Positions 7,254 to 16,282 of a stretch of 41,966 nucleotides of DNA are shown here, one piece after another. The notes below the pieces were generated by a model. It ran no database searches. It saw nothing but the letters and a program-made list of their open reading frames with translations, and was not told the origin of the DNA. The DNA is taken from the NCBI GenBank assembly GCA_015295945.1, contig DVED01000010.1:1-41966 (forward strand), given 5' to 3'. Origin of the DNA: Oscillatoriales cyanobacterium M59_W2019_021 (GTDB lineage Bacteria; Cyanobacteriota; Cyanobacteriia; Cyanobacteriales; Geitlerinemataceae). The position numbers and the translations under genes were made by a program. Within the stretch, counting starts at the first letter, position 1. Each line of letters opens with the position of its first letter.

Positions 7254-9488
7254 ATGTCCGTCGTTTTAGATAATGGCAATAATTTATTTGTGGGTACGAT
7301 CACGGATGACACGGTTAGTGGCTTAGCCGGAAGCGATAGCTTGGTTGGATTCCAGGGCAATGACTCCCTCTATGGCAATCTCGACGACGATTTAATCTTT
7401 GGCGGACAGGGAATTGATATCCTTTTTGGCGGGCAAGGAAATGACTCGGTTTTCGGCGGTGTCGATCCGGATAATATTGCCGGAGAAGTCGGAGACGATA
7501 TCGTCAATGGCAATAAAGGTAATGATTTTATCTTTGGCGGAACGGGTTTAGATAGCCTATTTGGCGGTCAAGGCGACGATATCATTCAAGGGGAAGATGA
7601 TAGCGATCTCATTTTTGGAGATCTCGGCAACGATTCGATTTTTGGCGGTCTCGGAGACGATAGTTTATTTGGCAATAATGGTATCGATATCGTTTATGGT
7701 GGCAAGGGCAACGATGTCGTATTTGGCGGTGCCGATGCCGATGCCGTTTTTGGGGACGATGGTAACGATTCGGTTTTGGGAGATACGGGAAACGACCTCA
7801 TCGGTGGCGGACCGGGATCGGATAGTTTAGAAGGCGGCGACGGCGACGATTTTATTTCCGGCGGACAGGGAAACGATCGCCTGGTTGGCAATACCGGACA
7901 AGATACCCTCACCGGAGGTGCTGGCGGCGATGTCTTCGTCATGATTGACGATATGGGCAGTGCCGATCTGTTTACCGATTTTAAAGCCAATGAAGACTTT
8001 ATCCAACTCGGCGGCAGTTTGCTATTCTCCGATTTGCGCATCGAACAAGGCAACGGTTTCAACATCAACGATTCCGTCATCAGCAACAAAAATTCCGGTC
8101 AGTTAATCGCTGTCCTTTTAGGCGTTCCTGCCGAAACCCTGACCGAACAAACCTTCAACCCGCCGACGGATATTGGAGGCGGAAACGGCGGTGGAGACGG
8201 CGGTGGCGGCGGCGACGTCGGACTGACGGCTAACCCCAAAATCCAAGGGGCAGAATTGTTAGTTGCCAACCAAACGGGCGTTGTGGGTACGGTGGTTGCC
8301 AGCGGAGCCGAAACTTATACCATTACTACAGTCGAAAATAATTCGGGAACCGCCGTTGCCGATGCCGTCACCATCGATGCGACAACCGGGGAACTGACGC
8401 TGACGGAAGCGGGGGTCACTGCCTTAGCGGCTGAAGGAACGAATTTCTTGGCAGTCACCATCGAGACGCAAGCGGGAGATGCGGGAACGATTCGCATTTA
8501 CGACAGCATCGCGGCTGCCATTGCTGATGAGGAAATCGGCAATGATACCGATACCAGCGTTGGCGAGGCGCAAGATACCATCCTCGTAGCTGCTGGAACC
8601 TACGACGAAGAACTCAACATTCAAAAGTCGGTGAAATTGCTCGGACCCAATGCGGGAACGGCGGGAGATGGAGACCGGGAGGCGGAAGCCAACCTGACGG
8701 GAGCCATTACCCTGGTTTCTCCGGAAATTACGCTTGACGGCTTCCAGTTAACGGGTCCGCAAATTAACGCCACTGGTACGGGAGATTTACTCGTGGTCAG
8801 CAACAACCGCTTTGAAGCCAATGCCGGAGGCGGCATCGACGTGCAACTCACCGAAACCCGCACCAATATCACGATCGAAAATAATGTCTTCGAGGCAATG
8901 GTGGGAACGGCAATTCGCGCCCAACTTTGGGGAGAAAACTCGACGATTAACAATAATACGATCGAGATTACCCAAGCCGGAGCCGATATCGACGGCATCG
9001 AGGTAGACTCCCTGACGGGTATGGGCATCGCCATTGCCGACAATACCATTACCACCCCAGCCGCTGGTGGTTCCGGTATCGAAATCGGCAACTCGCAACC
9101 GGGCTCTGCCACCGATACCGATATCACCGTTTCTGGCAATACCGTGACCGGTGCCGACGGTGCGGGAACCGCCAACACCGACGGCGGCATCACCCTCCGC
9201 GACGGCAACTTTACCAGCCTCAGCATCACCGATAACACCGTTGGCGGATACAGTGCCGCCGCCACGACGGGATCGCTACTGGTGGCGACGGGAACGGCAA
9301 TTCCCTCCGCCGATGCCGTCTCGATTACCGGAAATATTTTAGCGGCTGCCTCTCCGGGATTCTCCATCTACGTGGCATCGACTGCCGTTCCCACGCTAAA
9401 CATCCCTGGCAATTTCTCTGCCGAAGGGACGGCACTGACTGCGGCTAATGTTGGCGATGCGGGCAGTACCGAATTTAACTTGAATTAA
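7254..9488 (+). CDS. RTX calcium-binding protein with a C-terminal beta-helix region
   Basis: A 744-residue, Gly/Asp/Asn-rich, probably secreted protein. Residues about 10-225 are tandem RTX nonapeptides (GGxGxDxLx-type, such as FGGQGNDSVFGG), which bind Ca2+ and form a beta-roll. A serralysin-C-like stretch follows (about 225-300), then a Gly-rich linker (about 305-325), a cadherin-like strand region (about 335-415), and a parallel beta-helix with NosD/pectate-lyase-like repeats (about 440-715). The order is unusual, since RTX blocks normally sit near the C-terminus. It contains no Sec signal peptide; type I export by a C-terminal signal is likely but unproven. AAGAGG lies 10 bases before the ATG. 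Standing alone, it has no HlyD or TolC gene nearby. It may be a surface or matrix protein. Confidence 0.85.
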   Translation: MSVVLDNGNNLFVGTITDDTVSGLAGSDSLVGFQGNDSLYGNLDDDLIFGGQGIDILFGGQGNDSVFGGVDPDNIAGEVGDDIVNGNKGNDFIFGGTGLDSLFGGQGDDIIQGEDDSDLIFGDLGNDSIFGGLGDDSLFGNNGIDIVYGGKGNDVVFGGADADAVFGDDGNDSVLGDTGNDLIGGGPGSDSLEGGDGDDFISGGQGNDRLVGNTGQDTLTGGAGGDVFVMIDDMGSADLFTDFKANEDFIQLGGSLLFSDLRIEQGNGFNINDSVISNKNSGQLIAVLLGVPAETLTEQTFNPPTDIGGGNGGGDGGGGGDVGLTANPKIQGAELLVANQTGVVGTVVASGAETYTITTVENNSGTAVADAVTIDATTGELTLTEAGVTALAAEGTNFLAVTIETQAGDAGTIRIYDSIAAAIADEEIGNDTDTSVGEAQDTILVAAGTYDEELNIQKSVKLLGPNAGTAGDGDREAEANLTGAITLVSPEITLDGFQLTGPQINATGTGDLLVVSNNRFEANAGGGIDVQLTETRTNITIENNVFEAMVGTAIRAQLWGENSTINNNTIEITQAGADIDGIEVDSLTGMGIAIADNTITTPAAGGSGIEIGNSQPGSATDTDITVSGNTVTGADGAGTANTDGGITLRDGNFTSLSITDNTVGGYSAAATTGSLLVATGTAIPSADAVSITGNILAAASPGFSIYVASTAVPTLNIPGNFSAEGTALTAANVGDAGSTEFNLN

Positions 9489-9533
9489 ATCCTTAAAGAT
9501 TGGCGACAAATCTAGGGCGCAAACTTTGCTCTC

Positions 9534-9552
9534 GGGCGCAAGGCTTGCGCCC
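9534..9552. repeat. GGGCGCAAG-G-CTTGCGCCC palindrome
   Basis: Perfect 9-bp arms around one base, followed by CCTACGAAGGG. This is a familiar dispersed cyanobacterial palindrome. It lies 45 bp after the RTX gene and could also help end transcription, although no T-run follows. Confidence 0.6.
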
Positions 9553-9831
9553 CTACGAAGGGTTCGACCGATCGCTCATGAAATTGAGCTCCAACTCAAA
9601 TGCAGCGTCGCTCTATCAATTTGTGACGAACTGAATTTAAAGAGTTTTAAAACTGACTGGGCGATCATTCTCAATTTTCCAATATTTAAATATTTACGTA
9701 TATACTGACAGTATTCTATATCGACTTTAGATTTTCTAAAATCGGGTAATTTCTCGCGATCTAAACAGCCGTTGGGCGTGAAGATCGTACCTGTGATTCA
9801 ATCATTCTTAAACTTTACCGATCTAGATATT

Positions 9832-9918
9832 ATGAACGTATCGCAGCGATGGATTTCAGTTGCGAGCGCGATCGCCGTGGGATTTGCCATGTCCCAACCG
9901 GTGAACGGCTCAATTTAG
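9832..9918 (+). pseudogene. 28-residue ORF resembling a signal peptide, possible remnant of a secreted protein gene
   Basis: The ORF starts at ATG 9832 and reads MNVSQRWISVASAIAVGFAM and then SQPVNGSI before TAG. A basic residue is followed by a short hydrophobic, Ala-rich stretch, like the front of a Sec signal peptide. The ORF ends at once and overlaps the stop of the opposing histidine kinase gene by four bases. It may be the stump of an exported protein whose body was lost, or a chance ORF. The remaining 9489-9831 spacer shows only the palindrome and A/T-rich sequence. Confidence 0.3.
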
Positions 9919-11840
9919 TTTTTCTCTGGAGCGGGATTCCGGTGAGGTTCTGGGAATGGGTTTGAAGCATTTTTATCGGAAACCGAAAAGATTGCCATCA
10001 AATTGTGCGAAATAGTCGATCGAGATTCTCCTGTGTCAATCTGCCGTTGGGGAATCCGAATTTCAAATTCCGTACCTCGTCCCAGGTCTGACGTACATTC
10101 TAATGTCCCGCCGTGACGATCGACGATAATTTGATAGCAAATGGACAGTCCCATACCCGTCCCTTTGCCGATCGGTTTTGTCGTAAACAAGGGATCGAAA
10201 ATACGCGATCGAACGTCTTCGGGTATCCCCACACCGTTATCGGCAATCTGAATTGAGACCCAGTTATTTTCTAAAAGTTGGGTACTAATCCGGATTTTTC
10301 CTGGGTAGGGTTTATCGAGTTTTCGATCGGTCTGGGACGTCCCCTTGTCGATCGTCTCTCCTCCCGTTTCATGCTGCAAATAGCGAGACTCGATCGCATC
10401 GATGGCATTACTCAGGAGATTCATAAACACCTGATTGAGTTGTCCGGCATAACACTCGATCGGCGGTAAATTTTCCAAGTGAACAATAATATCAATTTCC
10501 GGTCTATTACCGGTTGCTTTCAACCGATGTTGTAAAACCAGTAAGGTACTATCGATACCTTCCTTCAGATCGACCTTTTTCAAGGCTGCTTCATCCATCC
10601 GAGAAAAGTTGCGGAGCGAGAGAACGATATTTTTAATGCGATCGGCTCCCACTTGCATCGACTCGATGGTTTTCGGTAAATCTTCCCTCAAAAACTCCAG
10701 ATCGATCGCTTCGATTTCCGATCGAACATTGGGTACCGGATCGGGATAACTTTCCCGATACCGTTCGAGCAAGCCAAGTAAATCTTGGGTATAGTTGCGA
10801 ATGTGTACTAAATTGCCGTAAATAAAGCTAACTGGGTTATTGATTTCGTGAGCGACTCCGGCAACTAGCTGTCCCAAACTGGACATCTTTTCGCTTTGCA
10901 AAAGCTGAATTTGCATGCGTTTAAGTTGTCGGAGCGTCTGTTCTAAATCTTTCGTTTTTTGCGCTAATTGTGCTTCGGTTTGTTTGCGCTCTGTAATATC
11001 TTCGTAAGTTCCGAGAATGCCGATCACATTTCCCTCCTCATCCCGTAGGGGAACTTTACTGGTATCCAACCAAATTTGCCGACCGTTAGCTTGACGCTGA
11101 GTTTCGATGATGTGCAACTGAGGTTGGTTGGCATCCATTACCTGTCGATCGCATTCTCGATAAAAATCCGATTCTTCCTGCTTCCAAGGTAAATCGTAAT
11201 CCGTTTTTCCTATAATGTCCTGCGGCGAATTCAGTCCGGCATCGCGAGCCAAGTTCCGATTGCATCCCAAAAAAACCGAATTCCGATCTTTCCAAAAAAT
11301 AGATTGTGGCAAGCTATCAAGAATTTGCTGCAAGATCTGTTGGGACTGGCTCAGGCACGTTTCAACCCGGTGGCAACGATCGAGCGTTTGGATCGTCCCG
11401 ACGATAAACATTTGTCCGGTTTCATTTTCAATTCGGGTTCGTTGGGTAGAGATAGCGTGGATCTTGCCATCTGCATCGGTTATCGATTCCTCATTTAAAT
11501 TGGCAACTCCCGTTAAAAATACCCGTTCTTCTTGCGATCTCCATCTCTCAGTTTCAGTTTGGGAAAACATCTCTGTATCGGATTTGCCGAGAAATTCCGA
11601 TCGACGGCGACCGAGTAACTTGCAAAAGGCATCGTTACAGAAGACCCAGCAATGCTCCCGATCTTTAACAAAGATCGGAGCGGTAATCCCATTAAGGATG
11701 TGGGTTAAAAAGGCTGCGGAGAACTCTGCATTTCGATCGCTGCTTGAATCTAAACGAGTTTGTCTTGGCGAGGCTTTGGATGTAGAAGATCTAGAAGTCG
11801 AACGAGCGATCGGTGAGTCAAAATCTTGAAAATTAGGCAT
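9915..11840 (-). CDS. PAS-domain sensor histidine kinase
   Basis: A soluble kinase of about 641 residues. Two PAS domains are seen, the first around [18 protein letters not shown], the second around [20 protein letters not shown] and ending [11 protein letters not shown] coiled coil leads to the phosphoacceptor region [15 protein letters not shown] (His about 331), then an ATPase domain with the N box ([12 protein letters not shown]), the G1 box ([12 protein letters not shown]), the F box ([11 protein letters not shown]) and the G2 box (GTGMGLS). No receiver domain is present and no response regulator is adjacent, so the partner is unknown. It lacks transmembrane segments, so the signal is probably intracellular (redox, ligand or light). 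I chose the ATG at 11840; a TTG at 11909 would add 23 hydrophobic-rich residues. Neither has a clear ribosome-binding site. Confidence 0.9.
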   Translation of the reverse strand: MPNFQDFDSPIARSTSRSSTSKASPRQTRLDSSSDRNAEFSAAFLTHILNGITAPIFVKDREHCWVFCNDAFCKLLGRRRSEFLGKSDTEMFSQTETERWRSQEERVFLTGVANLNEESITDADGKIHAISTQRTRIENETGQMFIVGTIQTLDRCHRVETCLSQSQQILQQILDSLPQSIFWKDRNSVFLGCNRNLARDAGLNSPQDIIGKTDYDLPWKQEESDFYRECDRQVMDANQPQLHIIETQRQANGRQIWLDTSKVPLRDEEGNVIGILGTYEDITERKQTEAQLAQKTKDLEQTLRQLKRMQIQLLQSEKMSSLGQLVAGVAHEINNPVSFIYGNLVHIRNYTQDLLGLLERYRESYPDPVPNVRSEIEAIDLEFLREDLPKTIESMQVGADRIKNIVLSLRNFSRMDEAALKKVDLKEGIDSTLLVLQHRLKATGNRPEIDIIVHLENLPPIECYAGQLNQVFMNLLSNAIDAIESRYLQHETGGETIDKGTSQTDRKLDKPYPGKIRISTQLLENNWVSIQIADNGVGIPEDVRSRIFDPLFTTKPIGKGTGMGLSICYQIIVDRHGGTLECTSDLGRGTEFEIRIPQRQIDTGESRSTISHNLMAIFSVSDKNASNPFPEPHRNPAPEKN

Positions 11841-12403
11841 TAATTTTAATAATGATAAATGTTCAAATAGATAGGAAGCAAGCTTTAATAAGCTTAGATT
11901 GATCGCCAATCTATTGGATTCGCTTTCCTGCTGTAGGAGTGGAGCGCAGGGGAGGAAATCCCGTTCATATAGATTTGAGACCGGCGATCAAAACCTACCA
12001 ACTCAAAAATTTGGAGATCGCGAGCGCAATCCCCCTGAAATCAATCGTCATTGTCATGACTCTAATTCTGTTCTAACCCAAACACTCAGATTCTGTCAGT
12101 GTACCCATCTAAACTTTTACGTCGCTTTTACATCGATCGAAAAACTCACCCGCTCCCTGAGAATCAGAGCCTGAAAGCGGTGTATCTCCCGGACGAGTTT
12201 CACGGGAGTTTCGACTCGCGAAAAATAACGACGTTCCGATCTAAACTCGCGATCGGGACTCATCTTGAGATCGAATCGAGCGGTTTTGCCATCGCAAAAT
12301 GGTAATTTTAGATGCGATCGCCGTCACCTAAACAGGCGATCGTACGTCTTCGATCGAGATTGGATAAAATAGGAATAGCCTCTCGTCAGAGTCCCCAAGC
12401 ATT
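11841..12403. other. 563-bp spacer between divergent kinase and thioredoxin genes
   Basis: Only short, unconvincing ORFs are present. A CTCCCG/CGGGAG inverted repeat lies near 12187-12210, and a TAAAAT-like -10 candidate lies at about 12365-12370 in front of thioredoxin. The spacer should hold the promoters of both divergent genes. I see no RNA gene. Confidence 0.35.
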
Positions 12404-12721
12404 ATGGCAGTCAAAAAACAGTTTGGCAGTTTTGAAGAAATGCTCGCTGCCTCAGAAGTTCCGATTCTCGTCGATTTTTACGCGCCGTGGTGCGGTCCGT
12501 GCCAAATGATGGCATCGATTTTAGAACAAGCCAACCCACACCTCAAACCCCAAGTTCGGGTGGTCAAAATCAATACTGACAACTACCCCAACCTGGCTAC
12601 GCAATATCGCATTACCGCACTGCCAACCCTGGTTCTCTTCAAACAGGGTCGAGAAGTCGATCGCATTGAAGGGGTAATGCAAGCCGACGCACTCATTCGC
12701 CACGTACAAAGTTTGCTCTAA
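12404..12721 (+). CDS. Thioredoxin
   Basis: A 105-residue single-domain thioredoxin, the normal family length. It has the redox-active WCGPC (residues 29-33) after FYAP and the cis-proline in ITALPTLVLF. It reduces protein disulfides and in cyanobacteria receives electrons from ferredoxin- or NADPH-thioredoxin reductase. It appears cytosolic, without a signal peptide or extra domains. No clear Shine-Dalgarno precedes the ATG, and a -10-like TAAAAT lies about 35 bases upstream. Its stop lies 15 bp from the stop of the convergent LD-carboxypeptidase gene. Which thioredoxin subtype (m, x, y or other) cannot be settled by eye. Confidence 0.95.
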   Translation: MAVKKQFGSFEEMLAASEVPILVDFYAPWCGPCQMMASILEQANPHLKPQVRVVKINTDNYPNLATQYRITALPTLVLFKQGREVDRIEGVMQADALIRHVQSLL

Positions 12722-12736
12722 CCCGATCTCAACGCT

Positions 12737-13642
12737 CTAGATAGCCGATAGCAAACCCCGATCGCCATCAAGTTCTACCTCAATCCCGACGGGTAACGCC
12801 GCATTTTCCCCCTCGTGACCGAAGGGTAAGTCGGAGACGATGGGAATGCCCAAATCCCCCAGACGATCGCGCAACACTTCCGCCGCTGTAAAACTGGGAA
12901 TGCGGGGATCGGCATCGCAACAGCTAAATCGACCCAGTGCGATCCCCGCAACCCCTACAAACGCACCCGCCATCCGCCATTGGGTCAGCATTCGATCGAG
13001 GCGGTACGGCGCTTCTCCCAGATCCTCCAACGCCAAAATCGTACCGCGCAGATCCGGCTGGACGGCAGTACCCAGCAACCCCGACGCCACGGTTAAATTC
13101 CCCGGCAGCAGGCGACCTCGAACGGTTCCACCTCCCCATCCCGTCCCCAACAATGGGGGCAAAGGGCGACCTTCCATTGCGTCAAATAGCCGCCGCAGCG
13201 ATCGTTCCGGTTCCGCTGCCAGCGAAGTTAACACCGCACCGTGAACGCTGACGATCCCTTCTCGGTAGAGACTCCACAGGATCGCCGTGATATCCGAAAA
13301 GCCAACGATCCACTTGGGATCGCCCCCTTGCCAGTGCCATTCTTCCAAGAGCCGACTGCACCCGTACCCCCCCCTGGCGCAGAGAATGCCCCGCACTTGG
13401 GGATCGAGCCAAGCATCCCGCAATTGTTGGCGTCTTTGGGTATCCGTCCCGGCGAGGTAACCCCATTGTGCTTCGCAGTCCGGGGCGATTTCTACGCGAT
13501 ACCCGCGCTGTTTCCAGATGGCGATGCCTTGGCGATAGGCGTCGAGTTCGGAGCGTCCGCTGGGGGTTGTCGATCGCAGGCAACCGCTCGGCGCGATAAC
13601 CCGCAACAAGTCGCCGGGTTTTAAAGGGGGGGGAGTTTGCAT
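12737..13642 (-). CDS. LD-carboxypeptidase (peptidase S66 family)
   Basis: A 301-residue S66 serine peptidase, the family that removes the terminal D-alanine from murein tetrapeptides during peptidoglycan recycling and also includes the MccF-type immunity enzymes. The nucleophile motif ARGGYGCSRLLE (Ser96), the acid in LALEDLGEAPYRLDRML (Glu206) and the histidine in LPFGHEGENAALPVG (His276) make the expected Ser-Glu-His triad. Length is typical. It has no signal peptide, so it is cytoplasmic, as expected for recycling. Convergent with thioredoxin and divergent from the zinc metallopeptidase. Murein recycling is the likelier role, since no microcin-like gene is near. Confidence 0.92.
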   Translation of the reverse strand: MQTPPPLKPGDLLRVIAPSGCLRSTTPSGRSELDAYRQGIAIWKQRGYRVEIAPDCEAQWGYLAGTDTQRRQQLRDAWLDPQVRGILCARGGYGCSRLLEEWHWQGGDPKWIVGFSDITAILWSLYREGIVSVHGAVLTSLAAEPERSLRRLFDAMEGRPLPPLLGTGWGGGTVRGRLLPGNLTVASGLLGTAVQPDLRGTILALEDLGEAPYRLDRMLTQWRMAGAFVGVAGIALGRFSCCDADPRIPSFTAAEVLRDRLGDLGIPIVSDLPFGHEGENAALPVGIEVELDGDRGLLSAI

Positions 13643-13820
13643 CGTTGAAATTTGGATGATATCAGGAGGGGATTTCCGATCCGGGGGCGATCGCCGATTT
13701 TAAAAATTCCCTTTTAAAATAGGAGTGAAATCCGCCAATTTTAGCGCGATCGGGACTGACGATCTCCGATCTCCCCATGATTTGAGTTTTAACCCGCTAA
13801 GTTTGGGAGCAATCGATACT

Positions 13821-14510
13821 ATGTTCTTCCATCCCTCCTATTTAATTCTCATTCCCGGAACGTTGTTGATGTTCTGGGCGCAAAGCCGCGTGACGGGAAC
13901 CTATCGCCGCTACGCTCAAATTCCCTCCAAAATGGGGATGACTGGCGCTCAGGTCGCGCGTACCATTTTGTCTCAAATGGGCATCGCGGATGTCAAAGTA
14001 GAGCAAGTGGCGGGCGAACTCACCGACCACTACGATCCGGGCGCCAAAACCGTTCGCCTTTCCCAAGGAATATACGGCTCGAGTTCGCTGGCGGCGGCTG
14101 CCGTTGCCGCTCACGAATGCGGTCACGTCTTGCAAGATAAAAAAGGCTATACCTTTATGAACGTACGGGCGGCATTGGTTCCGGCAGCCAATCTCGGCTC
14201 CCAAATCGGTCCGCTGCTGGTGATTGTTGGCATCTTTTTAAGTGCCATGGGAACGATTTCCAGTCTGTTTATTAACTTGGGAATTCTGTTATTTATCGGG
14301 GCGATCGCCTTTCATGTCGTCACGCTTCCCGTGGAATTTGATGCCTCCAATCGGGCGTTAAAGCTCATCGACGAATTGGGAATTTTACAAGGAGAAGAAC
14401 ATCGCGGTGCGAAAGCCGTGTTGCAAGCGGCAGCCTGGACTTACGTGGCTTCGGCATTGTATGCGGTGTTGCAACTCGTCCAGTTGTTGCTAATTTCCCG
14501 CAATCGGTAA
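13821..14510 (+). CDS. Membrane zinc metallopeptidase (YugP family)
   Basis: A 229-residue membrane protein with an N-terminal helix (FHPSYLILIPGTLLMFWAQ), the zinc motif AAHECGHVLQ (His98, Glu99, His102), a probable third ligand in the downstream segment VEFDASNRAL, and three further hydrophobic segments at about 120-145, 147-168 and 205-225. This matches the YugP/neutral zinc metallopeptidase family, whose substrates are unknown. I start it at ATG 13821, since the upstream in-frame extension from 13725 is polar and unlike the family. Transcribed alone, divergently from the LD-carboxypeptidase. The peptidase call is secure by motif; the role is not known. Confidence 0.88.
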   Translation: MFFHPSYLILIPGTLLMFWAQSRVTGTYRRYAQIPSKMGMTGAQVARTILSQMGIADVKVEQVAGELTDHYDPGAKTVRLSQGIYGSSSLAAAAVAAHECGHVLQDKKGYTFMNVRAALVPAANLGSQIGPLLVIVGIFLSAMGTISSLFINLGILLFIGAIAFHVVTLPVEFDASNRALKLIDELGILQGEEHRGAKAVLQAAAWTYVASALYAVLQLVQLLLISRNR

Positions 14511-14763
14511 TGGAGCGATACTCCCAAAGGGAGTCGCGCTTCGCCATCGCCATCGCCAAGAATGCCCATGGGGAACGTCTGATTTAAACGAAGAAAATTC
14601 GAGCGATCGTCGAAGTTCCCCAAATTCGCGATAAAGCAGTTAGCTTATCGATCAGGAGTTCCCATTTCATCAATCGAGATCTGAATGCGATACTGAATGA
14701 AGAACGCTGCGATCGATCTCTAACTGCTCGACAATCGATTCCCAAAATGGACAGTGGGAACGA

Positions 14764-15765
14764 TTACAGTCCCGGACGATTTAACTCGTCGGGAGAGAGC
14801 CAACCTCGCAGGAAGTAATACATCGTCGCCAGATATTCATCGGTAATCTGAGAACTGGTCGCCAGTCCTCGGAGACTGGGAATGAAATCATTCAGACTTA
14901 TTTGACTGAGGAGGTTCGTGTCGGGAAAGCGATAGCCAACGAAATTGGTGGGTCGGGGTACGACATCGATGCCTACATTTTTAAAGGTTTGCGTGGCTCG
15001 ATAAATTTGAGTGGAAGAGGAAACTAATACGACTCGATTCCCCAAACCCGTTTCGTCTAACGTTTTCTTAACGTTAATCGCACTGGTTCGCAGATTTAAT
15101 CCCTCCGGCTCGATGATGATATCAGCAGGCGAAACGCCTTGACCTTCTAACAAACTGCGAATGTCTTCAGCTTCGATTTGCTCTCCCGCCGCAGTGGGCA
15201 AACCCGTTCTGCGTCCGGCACTGACGATGACCGGAGGACCTCCGAGATTTCGGTATACTTCAGCCGTGTAGGGAATCAAATTACCCGCATCGGTAAGCTG
15301 GATTTGAGAGCGACCCCCAATTTGGGGTTCGGTGGTGCCTTGTCCCAACAGGACGATCGCGTTCGCTCCCGCAGCCGGTCGATCGACCAAAACTTGGACG
15401 TCGCGTTCGAGAAAGTTCTGGTAAATCAATCGCGGGACAATGGGCAAACTGCTAATCAATAAAATCCAAAAGGCAAGGGTAATCTGCGTTACAGAATTAT
15501 CGTTGAACTTGCCCTTTCGACCGAGAACGGGAATCGACAGCAAAATCAAAGCCAATCCGAGGGGTCTGAGGGGAAAGGAAATAATTTGCCACGCCGCATA
15601 GGCAATGCGATCGGTGGGATCGAATAAAAATAAGAAGAGAAGGATGACCAGCCCGAAAATGCCTAAGTAGGTATACCAGTTACCAGGAACGATTTTTTTA
15701 AAGAAATGCCAGAATGCCCACAAAATGAGCAGCCAGAGGATCAATCGAGTGATGAGTAGAAACAT
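14764..15765 (-). CDS. YdcF/SanA-like (DUF218) membrane protein
   Basis: A 333-residue protein with four hydrophobic segments in the first about 115 residues and a soluble DUF218 domain after it. The family core is visible as ANAIVLLGQGT near residue 135, then PPVIVSAGRRTG, an EAEDIRSLL helix, IIIEPEGLNLRTSAINV, and VVLVSSSTQIYRA. DUF218 proteins (SanA, YdcF, ElyC) are linked to envelope integrity and peptidoglycan precursor metabolism, and the exact reaction is not established. A membrane anchor with the domain exposed at the membrane face is inferred. It is a single gene between spacers of 253 and 517 bp. Confidence 0.85.
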   Translation of the reverse strand: MFLLITRLILWLLILWAFWHFFKKIVPGNWYTYLGIFGLVILLFLFLFDPTDRIAYAAWQIISFPLRPLGLALILLSIPVLGRKGKFNDNSVTQITLAFWILLISSLPIVPRLIYQNFLERDVQVLVDRPAAGANAIVLLGQGTTEPQIGGRSQIQLTDAGNLIPYTAEVYRNLGGPPVIVSAGRRTGLPTAAGEQIEAEDIRSLLEGQGVSPADIIIEPEGLNLRTSAINVKKTLDETGLGNRVVLVSSSTQIYRATQTFKNVGIDVVPRPTNFVGYRFPDTNLLSQISLNDFIPSLRGLATSSQITDEYLATMYYFLRGWLSPDELNRPGL

Positions 15766-16184
15766 AGTTGTACTCTAGATCGTGAAGCTATTGTTGGATC
15801 GAGATTGGGGCGAGCCACAGGCTCGGAAACTCCGTCAGAGAAAACAGAATTAGGGGACGCCGGGACGGTTGAATGAGATTCCACCCGCCCGAGACCGGAA
15901 ATATCCCCGGTTAGTTTAGCAATGAGATCGGCACATTTTTTGCTATCTTTGTCAAGATTTCCTGTTTCGCTAGACGAGTCAAGAAAGGGTTCTGCGATCG
16001 TGTGAAAGTTTTACCCTCTAAAGACTTTACACCGGATGCCCGACAGTTCGATCGCTGGGTTTGATTCTGTATTCTGTGAAGATTATACGCACCTGCGGGA
16101 CTCGTGTTAAGTCGCAATCTCGATCCGGACTCCGGTTCGCGAAATCTTCCCTGGCGACGCTCGATGGCGATCGAAGCCCCTAAA
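15766..16184. other. Spacer without a convincing gene
   Basis: A 92-codon reverse frame exists (15911-16189), but its protein is low-complexity basic, matches no family I know, and runs into the hairpin at 16185. The spacer probably holds the promoter of the YdcF-family gene. Confidence 0.3.
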
Positions 16185-16239
16185 GGCAATGCCTCCGTAC
16201 TAACCCTTCTTCAGAAAGGGTAGGCACGGAGGCATTACC
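16185..16239. terminator. Long two-part hairpin downstream of the RTX gene
   Basis: AATGCCTCCGT (16188-16198) pairs with ACGGAGGCATT (16226-16236). Inside it, ACCCTTCT pairs imperfectly with AGAAAGGGT (16203-16221). It lies about 45 bp past the RTX gene stop on the minus strand. There is no T-run, so it may be a dispersed palindrome that stabilises or ends the transcript rather than a classical terminator. Confidence 0.5.
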
Positions 16240-16282
16240 TCAGATGGTGACGATCGCTCTTGTCTTGAGAGGGACGAATTGC

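Noticed and set aside
8621-9367. A 248-codon minus-strand frame inside the RTX/beta-helix gene
   Set aside because: It is a by-product of biased codon use in the repetitive beta-helix part; the plus-strand protein has clear RTX and beta-helix repeats.
15911-16189. A 92-codon minus-strand frame in the spacer before the acidic RTX gene end
   Set aside because: Basic low-complexity protein, no family resemblance, and its start lies in the palindromic hairpin.
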